DNA of 34,256 nucleotides from positions 92,491 to 126,746 of the forward strand of contig NZ_VMKN01000003.1 in the NCBI RefSeq assembly GCF_007483685.1. The letters are read 5' to 3'. Within the stretch, counting starts at the first letter, position 1, and each line of letters opens with the position of its first letter. This DNA is from Litoribacter populi. GTDB lineage: Bacteria > Bacteroidota > Bacteroidia > Cytophagales > Cyclobacteriaceae. This document shows, in pieces, positions 1-8,561 of the stretch. The notes below the pieces were generated by a model, which made no database searches, was not told where the DNA came from, and worked only from the letters and a program-made list of their open reading frames with translations. The position numbers were made by a program, and so were the translations under genes.

Positions 1-876
1 TCGGCTAAAACTATCTTTGCGTTTATGGGAGGGGTGAAGTTCCGGCCGGTCATGAACCCTTGCTGGAATTTCCAACTTAAGTGACCAATGTGGCCTTCCC
101 TCATTGTAAAACTTTACCGCCTGCTTGACAGCCGTAAAAGCTTCTGCACCGCTCTGATAAGTCAAATCCAACCCATATTCTTCTTTTAGAATACCGTTGA
201 CCCTCTCAGCCATTGCATTATCGTAACAGTATCCCGCCTGGCCCATGCTAGTGATAATACCATTCTTTTTCAACAGGTTTATATAGTTTTTGCTGCAATA
301 CTGGAACCCCCTGTCCGAGTGGTGCACCAGCCCAGCCGTACTGGAACACTGTTTTATGGCCATTTTTGCCGCCTCTACAGCCCACTTAGACTCCAATGTC
401 CCAGCCAGGTGCCAGCCGACAATTTTGCGGCTGAATGCATCTGTCATCAAAAACAGGTATTTAAACGTATCCCGCACCCTGATGTAGGTAATGTCGCAAA
501 CCCAGGCTTGCCCAGGCATATTCCAGGTCTTACCGTTGAAATGGTCTTTGTACTGGTGGTACCTGTAGAAGGTCTGGGTGGTTACCGCATATTTCTTTTT
601 GCGGATTACCAAAAGCCCTTCCTGTCTGAGCAAGGCTAGAAACTTGTCCCTTCCCATCCCAGGGTCAATATCCCTGATATTAGCTTCCAGAAGCCTGTAG
701 ACCTTTTTACTGCCCATCCTGGGGTGGTTTTTCCTTACCCTGCGGGCCATTTCAAGAATAAGGGTTCTGTCCACTTCTTGTCTGGCCAACTGCTTCACGC
801 GGCTGTAATATGCTGAAGTCGAGTAACCGAAATACCTGCAAAGTGTCCTTATACTCAGTTCTCCCCTTTTTTTGCT
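1..876 (-). CDS. IS3-family transposase OrfB (DDE integrase core), partial at C-terminus
   Basis: About 290 codons are open without a stop from the frameshift site to the window edge. The protein has an HTH_21-like N-terminal part (RRVRKNHPRMGSKKVYRLL) followed by an rve integrase core. The catalytic triad is visible: Asp in WVCDITYI, Asp in HHSDRGFQY, and Glu in NAMAERVNGILKEEYGL. The final residues seen (HKRKDSF) are typical of the extreme C-terminus of such proteins, so only a short tail should be missing. There is no good ATG of its own. It is expected to be made as an OrfAB fusion after a -1 ribosomal frameshift at 867-873. The reading frame looks intact, so the element may still be active. 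Confidence 0.9.
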
Positions 877-1235
877 GACGCATCTGACCCAAAGTTTTTT
901 TTTAGATCAGTTTTATACTCCTTGTTGGCCTCTTCTATTAGCGCCTCAAGACACTGTTTAGCAATCAGGGAGTCAGCCAGGGCAATTTTTGTGGCTTTCA
1001 GTTCTTCCTCAAGTTTTTTTAACCTGTTCTGGTCAGACATATTCTCTATCCGTACAATTTTGTTCAACAATTGGTATTTACCGAAACGCTTGGCCCAACC
1101 TTGGATGGTGGCAGCCCCGCCTATTCCGTACTTCTTTTGGAGGAAGCCAACCGAGGCTCCCTCCTCTAATTCCGAAACTACCATTTTTTTGAATCCAATG
1201 CCGTACCGGACCACTTTTCTTTCACTTTTTGCCAT
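855..1235 (-). CDS. IS3-family transposase OrfA (helix-turn-helix, leucine zipper)
   Basis: This 126-residue protein has a transposase_8-type helix-turn-helix at about residues 10-55 (SVGFLQKKYGI...IQGWAKRF). A coiled-coil leucine-zipper region follows at about 65-100 (DQNRLKKLEEELKATKIALAD). OrfA binds the terminal repeats, and through frameshifting supplies the N-terminus of the OrfAB transposase. The ATG at 1233-1235 lies about 50 bases inside the element tip, as usual for IS3 members. Its 3' end overlaps orfB in the -1 frame. Alone it would be a DNA-binding regulator of transposition. Confidence 0.9.
   Translation of the reverse strand: MAKSERKVVRYGIGFKKMVVSELEEGASVGFLQKKYGIGGAATIQGWAKRFGKYQLLNKIVRIENMSDQNRLKKLEEELKATKIALADSLIAKQCLEALIEEANKEYKTDLKKNFGSDASAKKGEN
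867..873 (-). promoter_or_regulatory. A7 slippery site for -1 ribosomal frameshifting (OrfA to OrfAB)
   Basis: The minus strand reads GCA AAA AAA GGG GAG AAC TGA in the orfA frame. The run of seven A followed by four G gives an A-AAA-AAA heptamer, and a shift of -1 there enters the long open orfB frame four codons before the orfA stop. This is the standard mode of transposase expression in IS3 elements. Frameshifting itself is inferred. Confidence 0.75.
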
Positions 1236-1293
1236 AATCTGTCATGTTTATCTGTCAATAACAGTCAAGCTATATCAGGACATGACATTTGTT

Positions 1294-1352
1294 TCCGTCT
1301 TCGGTCTTCCGTCTTCGGTCTTTCCGTCTGCGGTCTTCCGTCTTCGGTCTTC
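1294..1352. repeat. Heptamer tandem repeat, minus-strand unit GAAGAC(C/G)
   Basis: On the minus strand about eight units of GAAGACC/GAAGACG alternate, with one unit GCAGACG and one stretched to eight bases. The array fills the gap between the IS tip (about 1287) and the methyltransferase stop codon (1355). A shorter relative lies at 6591-6621, again just after the 3' end of a minus-strand gene. No open reading frame or hairpin explains it. Confidence 0.8.
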
Positions 1353-1354
1353 AA

Positions 1355-2764
1355 TTATCTCATCCGAATCCGCCAGTCCTTTGGATAGTAATTATTGATC
1401 CGATTGCCCATATTTTTGACCCAACCCAAAGGAAGAGATTGAAAGGTAATCAAGAGCCAGCCTTCTTCAGAAGTGGGCAGATCAAAATCCTCTTTCCTCA
1501 AATAACTTAAAGCTTGTTCTTTGGAAAGTTCAAGTGTAGAAAAACCTTTTTTCTCCAAAATGCTTAGGGCAAATTCATGGGTTGGCAAAAACTGCTCATT
1601 ATTGGAACGGTCCCCGCCTTTTCCGGACCCGCTGATTTTGCCTAACTCTACTCCGAAATACTTAACATTAAGGTATTTGGTGAGCTGCTCAAAATGTGGG
1701 GCGTACCAACTGTCAATCAGAAAAATGCTTCCCTTAAGTTCATAAAACTCAAAATTATCTTCCAAACCTAGCAGCTCTAAGACCCTATTTTTTTGCCCAC
1801 TTCGGGAAAGAAAAGGATGCCTAAAGTCCTTCTGTTTTTTAACGGGGTGTACATAGGCATCTTCTGGTCTTTTGAGCACCGTAATAAAAAAACCCTCCCC
1901 TTTTACCTTATGAGGATAAAATCTATATCCATAAAAAACACTTCCTTCCACCTCAACCTCAGTTTCCACAATTCCCCATTCTGGTTGAACTGGAATCCGG
2001 ACAGGCTCAAATGCAAATTCTTCACTAAGGTAACGTAGATTTTCCTCATTCTCTTTTGCATTGAAAGTACAAGTACTATATAGGAGATATCCTCCTGCTG
2101 CAACGAGCGCTCCTGTGTCATTCAGAATTCTTTCCTGCCGGGCAGCACAGATTTCCACGTGCTCGGGAGACCATTCGTCGCGTGCTTGGAGGTCTTTGCG
2201 GAACATTCCTTCTCCAGAACAGGGAGCATCTATCACTAAAAGGTCAAAAAACCCTTCCAAGCCTTCAAAATGGGATGGGTCGTTGTTAGTCACCACAGTA
2301 TTTCCCAAACCCCATTTTATTACGTTTTCTTTCAGAATATTTGCCCGTGACTTGATCACCTCATTGGCCACCAATAAGCCGTCTTGGCCAAGATAGGAGC
2401 TTAACAGCGTTGATTTGCCTCCAGGTGCTGCACATAGGTCCAAGTAAATTCCTTTGGGAGCCTGTATGCTTTCCAAAATATGCGAGATAAACATTGAAGA
2501 TGATTCCTGCACATAGTAGGCTCCCGCATGAAATAGTGGGTCCAATGTGAAGGAAGGTCGGCTTTCGAGGAAATAACCACTCTTAGCCCATGGGACTTGT
2601 TGCCCGGGCAACGATTCTAGCTTCCGCTTCGATGGATTAATCCTAATGGAGGTTTGCGGATCCTGCTCCAAGGCTTTAAAAAGCTCCTGGCTTTCCGAAG
2701 CTCCGAGGTAATCCTCTATATGGCGTTGAAATGCTACGGGAAGCTTATGAGAGGCTTCTGACAT
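1355..2764 (-). CDS. rRNA cytosine-C5 methyltransferase, RsmF/NOL1-NOP2-Sun family
   Basis: This 469-residue cytosolic enzyme uses S-adenosylmethionine to methylate C5 of a cytosine in RNA. By family the target is probably small-subunit rRNA. The SAM-binding motif LCAAPGGKST begins near residue 110. The two cysteines of the mechanism are both visible: C183 in DAPCSGEGMFRK and C233 in YSTCTFN. The C-terminus carries the RsmF-type RNA-binding extension, ending LPLGWVKNMGNRINNYYPK (about 445-463). Length fits the RsmF type with its PUA-like tail rather than RsmB. It lies 9 bp after the upstream small gene, so the two are probably cotranscribed. Which base it methylates cannot be read from the sequence. 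Confidence 0.93.
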   Translation of the reverse strand: MSEASHKLPVAFQRHIEDYLGASESQELFKALEQDPQTSIRINPSKRKLESLPGQQVPWAKSGYFLESRPSFTLDPLFHAGAYYVQESSSMFISHILESIQAPKGIYLDLCAAPGGKSTLLSSYLGQDGLLVANEVIKSRANILKENVIKWGLGNTVVTNNDPSHFEGLEGFFDLLVIDAPCSGEGMFRKDLQARDEWSPEHVEICAARQERILNDTGALVAAGGYLLYSTCTFNAKENEENLRYLSEEFAFEPVRIPVQPEWGIVETEVEVEGSVFYGYRFYPHKVKGEGFFITVLKRPEDAYVHPVKKQKDFRHPFLSRSGQKNRVLELLGLEDNFEFYELKGSIFLIDSWYAPHFEQLTKYLNVKYFGVELGKISGSGKGGDRSNNEQFLPTHEFALSILEKKGFSTLELSKEQALSYLRKEDFDLPTSEEGWLLITFQSLPLGWVKNMGNRINNYYPKDWRIRMR

Positions 2765-2773
2765 TATCTTGGG

Positions 2774-3277
2774 TTAGGCTGATTTTAATTTGAGTTCGCC
2801 TTTTCTCTTGACGATTCTTAGGGCAAAATATTCATTGATGAAGCTTTTGCAACGGTTTTCGGAAAATTCGGCCCTAGTCTCTGTATCGAAAAGCAAGGTC
2901 ATTCGTAGCATAGTTTTCACATAAGACTCATGTTGACCAAGCTCCCTTAACCATAAAATAAAATGGTTCTGCCAATCATCCTGATATTTTTCCAAGTGAG
3001 AACGACCATCAAAAAGGAGTTCCAATTGGTTGTCTCCAAATTTATAGCGATAAATTCCCGCCAGTTGATTATAGATGACTTGGATGCGGTCCTGTGGAAA
3101 TTCCGAAGCCTCCAGAATTTGACGGTAAGTATTGTCCATCAATCCAAGTGGATTAAAAAGTCGAGTATAGGAAGCTTTCAATTCCTCCATCATCACGTTC
3201 AGCATTTTAGACTCCAAGCTGGTCTGAGCCTGGCGCAGAATGTAATTCTTATCTAATGGAAATAATTTCTGGATCAT
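2774..3277 (-). CDS. Conserved-looking hypothetical protein, about 167 aa
   Basis: I do not recognise this family. The protein is soluble-looking, rich in aromatic and charged residues, and mostly helical by composition, with no signal peptide or membrane segment. A longer reading frame back to 3337 starts only with TTG. The first ATG (3275-3277, MIQKLFPLDKNY) gives 167 residues and is preferred, because the extra N-terminal stretch looks like translated AT-rich leader. The 9-bp gap to the methyltransferase suggests one operon. Confidence 0.6.
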   Translation of the reverse strand: MIQKLFPLDKNYILRQAQTSLESKMLNVMMEELKASYTRLFNPLGLMDNTYRQILEASEFPQDRIQVIYNQLAGIYRYKFGDNQLELLFDGRSHLEKYQDDWQNHFILWLRELGQHESYVKTMLRMTLLFDTETRAEFSENRCKSFINEYFALRIVKRKGELKLKSA

Positions 3278-3379
3278 TTTATGGACAAATTCGATGCAAA
3301 TTAAGCCTTTTATTACAAAATTGAAAACGAACTTCAATCAATCAGATATTTAGTACCAAAACCTCTTCCTACCTGCCTT

Positions 3380-3417
3380 AAATGAAAGGAGCATTGAAAC
3401 TTTTGCTCCAATGCTCC
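3380..3417 (-). terminator. Intrinsic terminator of the M14 peptidase gene
   Basis: GGAGCATTG (3388-3396) pairs perfectly with CAATGCTCC (3409-3417) around a 12-base loop. On the minus strand the hairpin is followed by TTTCATTT. It lies about 25 bp past the stop codon at 3440. Confidence 0.75.
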
Positions 3418-3439
3418 CTTATCCAAAATAGTGCTAAAA

Positions 3440-5998
3440 TTATCTGGCTGATTGCGGACTTACAGTCTGCCCAAAGAAAATACTGTTCATAAAAAGCTTG
3501 TTGGTACCAAACCAGAAGGCTCTGAAGTTAGGATTATCCACAAACCCTATCACACGGCCCCTGCCCACTGCAGCTACTCTAACACCGCCCGTATTTTTCA
3601 TTTTTTCCAGATTTCCCTCATACACATAGCCTGAAGCCAATGGATCGTCTGTATAAACAACTGGATTAGCATATGGATTATCGGATAGCTCCATAAACTG
3701 GTTGCTGCTTCTGAAAGTGTACATTTCGGGCTTATAGTACCCATAGTTTACCGGGTGGGTAGTATCAAGTTTGACATTGAAAATCGCCCCGCCGGTCACT
3801 TTTGCCCCAGTTTCATTTCTCATATCCGCATAGCTACGTTGCTCTGCTGGCTTCTCTTCTTTTTCCTCCTTAAAGGAAAACTTAGCTACATCCTGTTGGT
3901 TTAACCAACTTAAAGCATTTCCACGGGCGATTACCGTATTACCTGCAGAAGCCCAATCTTTCAATTTTTCGGCTCCATTTTTCCCCAAACTGCTGTAATT
4001 CCCATTGGCCATTACGATCACATTGTATCGGTTTAGGTCAGTACGGTTGAAGTTTTTCATAGGCAGTAGCGTAATAGGCATATCGAAGCGCTGGTCAAGC
4101 AAATGCCAGATTTCTCCAGCCTCATTGCTATATACACCGCCGTCCACCAAAAGTGCGATCGAGGGTTTTTCCAACACATCAATACTTGGCGAACCCAAAT
4201 TTGCTCCCTGAGTATACCCTGAACCAATAGCATGAAAGTCCACGCCGGTTTCCTGGGCTATTTCTTGAATGGTTTGATGCATGTTAGGATCGGCCTCCGC
4301 ACCATGACCTTGGCTTACCAAAATAGTCCCTCTTCTAAAAGCCTGCCCATCTTCGACATTGAAGTCGGTATGACTTACACGAAGCATATACCCTTTCTCC
4401 ATCAATTTATAGGTAGCTTTCGGAGCATAATATTCGCTCCACTCAAACGCATAGGCATAAGCTCCAGCCTCCCCGATTACCTCACCTTTAGGCATTTCAA
4501 AATCTGCCTTGGTCACTTCTTCCACCTCGGCAAGATTCATGATTCGGCTGTTAAGCTTCATATAGTCAAGGTTGAAGGCCATAGGCAGCGTCCAAGCCGA
4601 AACGTCGTAAAACAAGCTATCTTCAAATTCAGTCCTTTCCTCAAACATTCCTTTTATCAGCTTGTATTGTGGTTGGTTCAAAGGAACCACGAAAGCTTTG
4701 TCAGCGTGGAATTCCTTCCCATTGACGGTGATATCTTGCTTTAATTTGAATAAATCAATTTCATGGTGAAGGATCATGTCAGCCAGGTGATGTGATCTTC
4801 CTTTATCATCCACATCACCAAAAATGATGGCTTTGTTAGGATCATTTCCATATTCAGTAGCTGCATCTCGGTAAAAGTCCCTCATGTAGGTATTCATCTC
4901 CTGACGCATTTCCTTGGCTGCCTCAAATGAAGAAAGGGAGGTAGTAAACTGATTGCGGATGGTAAATGGGAAAGTCAAAGGTCCGAAAACGCTTTCCTGC
5001 AGGTGACCACGCGAGGAAGCCTGCTCGAAAAGAATCCCTACCGCGCCCTGCACATCAGGATAGGTGGAGCCTTTTCCATAATAGAAATCATCAAAGCTCT
5101 CCTGGGTATAATAAAGTGATCCGATTTTATCCAAATACTTAGCATGATACTGAGCAATTCTTTCGGTCAATTCAAAGTTTTTCTTGGGAGTAAGCGGGTG
5201 GTTTCTGCTTGGGATTCCCGGCTGGAAGAAATAGGTACTGTTGGTTCCCATTTCGTGGAAATCAAGAACAATATTGGGCTTCCAACTCTGGATTTTCTCT
5301 ATTCTACCACGAGACTCTGGATGTTGAACTGGCATCCAGTCACGATTTAGATCAAACCAGTAGTGATTGGTTCTGCCACGAGGCCAAGCCTCATCAAATT
5401 CTCTAGAATTAGGATCCCCGTGCATGTTATAACTTTTATGGGAATTCACCCAAGAAGCAAAACGATTGATACCGTCGGGATTGATTGCCGGATCTAGCAG
5501 GATAATCATATCCTTCAAATCCTCCTCTATCTCTTGGGCTGCCGCAAAATGGTAAACGGCAAGTAAGGAAGCATTCACACCACTCGGCTCATTGCCATGG
5601 ACTGAATAGCCCATCCACATTACTACTGGCATGTTGTCTATATTTACATTGCCCGACTGTCTGGAATCCCTGATACGTTTTCGATCAGCTTTGATCTCTG
5701 GAATTCTGTCAAAATTGTCAGGGTGAGTAATGGTAAGAACCAGCAAAGGACGCTGTTCATATGACCTAGCGTATTCCTCAAGTTGAACCCGATCAGAAGC
5801 TTCGGCTACAGCCCTCATATACATGACCACTTGATCGTGGCTCACATGCCAGTCTCCAATCTGGAAGCCCAAAACATCTTTTGGGGTAGGGACTTGCTCA
5901 TTGTATGTGAAATTTCCTTGTAGATAATATTCCAAATCCACCTGCGCATTTGCGTGAACAAACACAAGACAGAACAATAGACTGAAAATTTTCCTCAT
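3440..5998 (-). CDS. Secreted M14-family zinc carboxypeptidase
   Basis: This 852-residue protein begins with a Sec signal peptide (MRKIFSLLFCLVFVHANAQ). The M14 fold occupies about residues 30-370. Zinc ligands are visible as H134 and E137 in HGNEPSG and H248 in DFHEMG. The substrate-binding Asn-Arg pair is in FDLNRDW (about 216-221), and the likely catalytic Glu is E325 in GILFEQASSRG. So the catalytic set looks complete. The long C-terminal half (about 500-850) includes a glutamine-amidotransferase-like region (ALLVDGGVYSNEAGEIW) found in large Bacteroidota M14 peptidases; its role is unknown. It should act in the periplasm or outside the cell on peptides. It is monocistronic by layout. Confidence 0.92.
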   Translation of the reverse strand: MRKIFSLLFCLVFVHANAQVDLEYYLQGNFTYNEQVPTPKDVLGFQIGDWHVSHDQVVMYMRAVAEASDRVQLEEYARSYEQRPLLVLTITHPDNFDRIPEIKADRKRIRDSRQSGNVNIDNMPVVMWMGYSVHGNEPSGVNASLLAVYHFAAAQEIEEDLKDMIILLDPAINPDGINRFASWVNSHKSYNMHGDPNSREFDEAWPRGRTNHYWFDLNRDWMPVQHPESRGRIEKIQSWKPNIVLDFHEMGTNSTYFFQPGIPSRNHPLTPKKNFELTERIAQYHAKYLDKIGSLYYTQESFDDFYYGKGSTYPDVQGAVGILFEQASSRGHLQESVFGPLTFPFTIRNQFTTSLSSFEAAKEMRQEMNTYMRDFYRDAATEYGNDPNKAIIFGDVDDKGRSHHLADMILHHEIDLFKLKQDITVNGKEFHADKAFVVPLNQPQYKLIKGMFEERTEFEDSLFYDVSAWTLPMAFNLDYMKLNSRIMNLAEVEEVTKADFEMPKGEVIGEAGAYAYAFEWSEYYAPKATYKLMEKGYMLRVSHTDFNVEDGQAFRRGTILVSQGHGAEADPNMHQTIQEIAQETGVDFHAIGSGYTQGANLGSPSIDVLEKPSIALLVDGGVYSNEAGEIWHLLDQRFDMPITLLPMKNFNRTDLNRYNVIVMANGNYSSLGKNGAEKLKDWASAGNTVIARGNALSWLNQQDVAKFSFKEEKEEKPAEQRSYADMRNETGAKVTGGAIFNVKLDTTHPVNYGYYKPEMYTFRSSNQFMELSDNPYANPVVYTDDPLASGYVYEGNLEKMKNTGGVRVAAVGRGRVIGFVDNPNFRAFWFGTNKLFMNSIFFGQTVSPQSAR

Positions 5999-6164
5999 TA
6001 TAAAATTATTTGATTTTTTATTCCCGCAATTTTTACTAATATTATGAAACCTTCAGTTCAATAAGTAGCAACGGGACTTCAAGCTGCGAAATTATATGCC
6101 TTTAATGAAGAATTTTATTTTGGAAGGTGAAAATACTTGATTACTAACTTTTAACTGCTTTAAA

Positions 6165-6377
6165 ATGGAGACATTTTACCACTCGTTGTCCGCAGTAGTA
6201 ATTTTAGGAATAGTATATGTGCTGTTCTGGATTGTCACAATCGTCCATGCTGCTAGGGCAAAGTATCGGGATGACATATCCAGGGCCATCTGGATATTTA
6301 TCATTGTAATATTTCAGGTGGTCGGACCTATATTGTATTGGATTTTCAGTAGGGAAAATAAAATTTCAGATAATTGA
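6165..6377 (+). CDS. Small two-helix membrane protein, PLDc_N-like (copy 1)
   Basis: This 70-residue protein has two transmembrane helices (about 8-28 and 40-62) joined by a short basic loop (HAARAKYRDD). The ending VGPILYWIFSR matches the N-terminal membrane module of cardiolipin synthase-type phospholipase D proteins (PLDc_N), here standing alone without any HKD domain. Function is unknown. The stop overlaps the start of the next gene by one base (TGATG), so translation is probably coupled. Confidence 0.75.
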   Translation: METFYHSLSAVVILGIVYVLFWIVTIVHAARAKYRDDISRAIWIFIIVIFQVVGPILYWIFSRENKISDN

Positions 6378-6586
6378 TGTTTAGAATCGGACCAGATGGC
6401 TTCCCCGTTCTTTGGGGCATACTTGGAGTATTGTATCTTGTTTTTTGGATCTACACCTTGGTGGATGCCGTGCGCTCAAATTTCAAAGACCCTACCATGA
6501 AGATCATTTGGATTTTAATTATCCTTTTGGCACAGGTATTCGGCCCAATTATCTATTGGCTGGTGTCCCCGCAGCAAAAGGTGTAA
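6377..6586 (+). CDS. Small two-helix membrane protein, PLDc_N-like (copy 2)
   Basis: This 69-residue paralogue of the preceding gene shares the pattern VLFWI/VFWIYT-(V)-H/DA-R followed by IIWILIILLAQVFGPIIYW. The ATG at 6377 overlaps the previous stop in TGATG; a TTG one codon earlier is possible but less likely. It has two predicted transmembrane helices and no catalytic motif. The tandem arrangement suggests a duplicated pair that may work as a heteromer; this is inference. It converges on the TIGR01777 gene 35 bp away. Confidence 0.75.
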   Translation: MFRIGPDGFPVLWGILGVLYLVFWIYTLVDAVRSNFKDPTMKIIWILIILLAQVFGPIIYWLVSPQQKV

Positions 6587-6590
6587 TTCT

Positions 6591-6621
6591 CCCTTCGGTC
6601 TTCCGCCTTCCGTCTCTTCCC
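6591..6621. repeat. Short degenerate copy of the GAAGAC heptamer repeat
   Basis: On the minus strand the sequence reads GAAGACCGAAG near its far end, preceded by GACGGAAGGCG. This is the same seven-base unit as at 1294-1352. It sits between the stop codons of two convergent genes and directly follows the TIGR01777 stop. Confidence 0.6.
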
Positions 6622-7524
6622 CTATTCTTTATATTGATAAAATAGCTGCCCTAAGGCATCATCCACATCGCTGTATCTAAATTTATATCCAGAGGATTGG
6701 ATTTTAAGGCAAGAAACTTTGTTCCCCCCCAACACCATTTTAGCCATATCCCCCAACACCACTTTGAGCATAACCGCGGGGACTCCTACATTCACATATG
6801 GTTTACCTTTAATTTTGGCAGCTTTTTGGGTCAGTTCCCTATTTGTAACAGGTTTAGGTCCGACTGCATTGTACACCCCATGAAGGGATTCATGGAAAAG
6901 GGCGTGCCGGAACATCCGTGCAAGATCGCTTAGGTGAATCCAGCTCATATATTGATCGCCCGTACCTAAGGGGGCAGCTACTGGTGGTTTGAGGATTTCG
7001 CTAAGCGCACCGCCGTCGCTTGCCAAAACGATCCCTATTCTCAGCATGACGGTACGGATGTGCAGGGATTCAAAATGTCTTACCTCCCGCTCCCATTTTT
7101 TGACCACTTCAGCCAAAAAATCATCCCCCGGCTGGTCCTCTTCATTAATCAACTTGTCCCCCGTGTCCATACCATAATAGCCTATGGCACTTGCCGACAC
7201 GATCACTTTTGGCTTCTCCTCTTCTGTCCGTGCTGCCTCAAAAAGAAGCCTAGTGGATTCAACCCTGCTGTCCAATATTTCCCTTTTTCGCTTTTCCGTC
7301 CACCGCTTATCGGCAATACCAGTACCTGCAAGATGGATGATTGCATCAGCCCACCTCATAGCAAAAGGATCAATTTCTTTTTTCTCCACATCCCAAATGA
7401 AAGTTTTCCGACCTTCCTTCTGGCTGCGGCTTAGCCAAGCAACCTCATACTCTTCCCGTTCGAGTTGTTCTGTAATTTTACTTCCTACAAGACCGGAGCC
7501 GCCTGTGATTAAGATCTTTTTCAT
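6622..7524 (-). CDS. TIGR01777-family NAD(P)-binding epimerase-like protein (YfcH type)
   Basis: This 300-residue protein of the extended short-chain dehydrogenase type has the Rossmann motif TGGSGLVGS at residues 7-15. Family landmarks follow: IIHLAG, ADKRWTEKRKREILDSRV, VSASAIGYYG, MSWIHLSDLAR, and GVYNAVGPKPVTN. The C-terminal DUF1731-like region (about 245-290) contains the SGYKFRY motif. Family members (YfcH, SULA-like) have no well-established substrate, so the reaction is left open. It is complete, cytosolic and apparently monocistronic. Confidence 0.93.
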   Translation of the reverse strand: MKKILITGGSGLVGSKITEQLEREEYEVAWLSRSQKEGRKTFIWDVEKKEIDPFAMRWADAIIHLAGTGIADKRWTEKRKREILDSRVESTRLLFEAARTEEEKPKVIVSASAIGYYGMDTGDKLINEEDQPGDDFLAEVVKKWEREVRHFESLHIRTVMLRIGIVLASDGGALSEILKPPVAAPLGTGDQYMSWIHLSDLARMFRHALFHESLHGVYNAVGPKPVTNRELTQKAAKIKGKPYVNVGVPAVMLKVVLGDMAKMVLGGNKVSCLKIQSSGYKFRYSDVDDALGQLFYQYKE

Positions 7525-7852
7525 ACTGCCATGGGGTTAGGTGATAGATTAAACATAGGAAAAAAAGCAAGGATAAACAAAAGCTTAATATTGGTATTAA
7601 ATTCACACTTGATTTTTTACTATTTAAACTTAGTTAAATGATTTATTTGAGTTTTTATGAACGTAAGTGAAATTTTTTACTCTGTTAATACATAATGGCA
7701 AAGCTTTTGATATATTTCCCATTGAAGTTTTAAGCCGGAGGATCAATCTGGAAAATGAATAAAAAAAGTTTTTTTTGACATCTGTGTAAAACTTATAATA
7801 AACACAAATGTTAAAGCATTTAACCAAATAGTTCACTTAAATAACTAACACT
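7525..7852. other. AT-rich intergenic region between divergent genes
   Basis: These 328 bases separate the divergent TIGR01777 and lipoprotein genes and should hold promoters for both. A TTGACA at 7775-7780 is followed by TATAAT at 7794-7799, but the 13-base spacing is too short for a classical promoter. I see no clear Bacteroidota TAnnTTTG element, no strong hairpin and no convincing gene. Confidence 0.5.
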
Positions 7853-8461
7853 ATGTACACAAAAAGAAAATTATTCACCTTTGGAATTGCAGCTTCCATC
7901 TTTGCATTGGTGGCTTGCGAGGCAGACAACAGGCATGATCAGGTAGAAAGCTTCCGTGACGACTATAGAGACTGGGAGCAGGATTATCAAGAAAATGATA
8001 GAGATATCGAAGAAAAAAGAAGAGAAGTTGATGCTTGGTACAATGACAACAGAGACAGAGCCAACGACGCCGGAATTGGAACGGACACCAACCGTGACCG
8101 TACTGATGACCAAGAAGTGGTAACTGACGCTAACACTTATCAGCAATTGATGTCAAGAAGAGACGAAATGAATCAGAAGCATCAAGCTATGAAAGAAGAG
8201 CACAAAGCTCTAATGGATAAGCATAAGTCTTTTATGAACAGAAACGACTTGACTACCATGAGCGATGATGAGTGGGACAACCAGAAAGACCTAATCAGAA
8301 GCGATCAGGACAGAATGGAAAATGACCAAGATAGAATGAAAGATGAGATTGGTACTTTGAAAGATGAAGTAGACAATGTAACTGATACTAGAGACAGAGA
8401 TGATGCCGGTACCAGAGATACTAGAACCAATACTCAAACTCAACAACAACCACGTAACTAA
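7853..8461 (+). CDS. Coiled-coil lipoprotein (copy 1 of tandem pair)
   Basis: This 202-residue protein has a lipoprotein signal peptide with lipobox LVAC and the lipidated cysteine at residue 22. The mature part is very hydrophilic and charged, with helical coiled-coil stretches at about 25-65 and 85-180. A DN-rich linker (NDAGIGTDTNRDRTDD) separates them, and the C-terminus is Gln/Asn-rich. No enzyme motif is seen. The pattern fits an envelope-tethered rod or spacer, but no function is assigned. The next gene is a clear paralogue with the cysteine at the same position and the block SDDEWDNQ shared. A strong terminator follows at 8483. Confidence 0.82.
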   Translation: MYTKRKLFTFGIAASIFALVACEADNRHDQVESFRDDYRDWEQDYQENDRDIEEKRREVDAWYNDNRDRANDAGIGTDTNRDRTDDQEVVTDANTYQQLMSRRDEMNQKHQAMKEEHKALMDKHKSFMNRNDLTTMSDDEWDNQKDLIRSDQDRMENDQDRMKDEIGTLKDEVDNVTDTRDRDDAGTRDTRTNTQTQQQPRN

Positions 8462-8482
8462 TTTATCGTAAAAATCAAACCC

Positions 8483-8518
8483 AAAAAAGCTGTGTATATG
8501 CAAATGCACAGCTTTTTT
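8483..8518 (+). terminator. Strong intrinsic terminator, likely bidirectional
   Basis: AAAAAAGCTGTG (8483-8494) pairs perfectly with CACAGCTTTTTT (8507-8518) around a 12-base loop, and the T-run closes the stem. It separates the two lipoprotein paralogues, so the second must have its own promoter in the next 43 bases or rely on readthrough. Confidence 0.9.
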
Positions 8519-8561
8519 GACTTGAATCAATTCTATTTTTCACTATAAACAATTATACTAT

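Larger units (their letters stand above)
1..1287 (-). mobile_element. IS3-family insertion sequence, cut by window start
   Basis: The element consists of orfA, an overlapping orfB in the -1 frame, and an outer tip that in minus-strand reading begins near TGTCATGTCC and continues TGATATAGCTTGAC. The far inverted repeat lies beyond base 1, so neither the full length nor a target duplication can be checked. A second element with a very similar tip starts near 34120. The family call rests on the orfA helix-turn-helix plus leucine-zipper layout and the DDE integrase-type orfB. The outer boundary is uncertain by a few bases. Confidence 0.88.

Noticed and set aside
1294-1352. Possible CRISPR array
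   Set aside because: The repeat unit is only seven bases with no spacers, so it is a simple tandem repeat.
922-1398. 158-residue plus-strand reading frame
   Set aside because: It is antisense to IS orfA and runs through the heptamer repeat; low-complexity Ser/Phe-rich product.
2774-3337. Longer 187-residue start for the hypothetical protein
   Set aside because: It would begin at TTG and adds a hydrophobic AT-rich leader; the first ATG gives a more natural protein.
4232-4744. 170-residue plus-strand reading frame
   Set aside because: Antisense shadow of the M14 peptidase, with no plausible domain.
7775-7799. Sigma70-type promoter TTGACA...TATAAT
   Set aside because: Spacing is 13 bases instead of about 17, and Bacteroidota primary sigma factors use a different -7/-33 consensus.
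7630-7836. 68-residue minus-strand reading frame in the lipoprotein promoter region
   Set aside because: Composition is that of translated AT-rich DNA (Phe/Tyr/Asn/Lys-rich), there is no recognisable motif, and it would occupy the promoter region of the lipoprotein gene.
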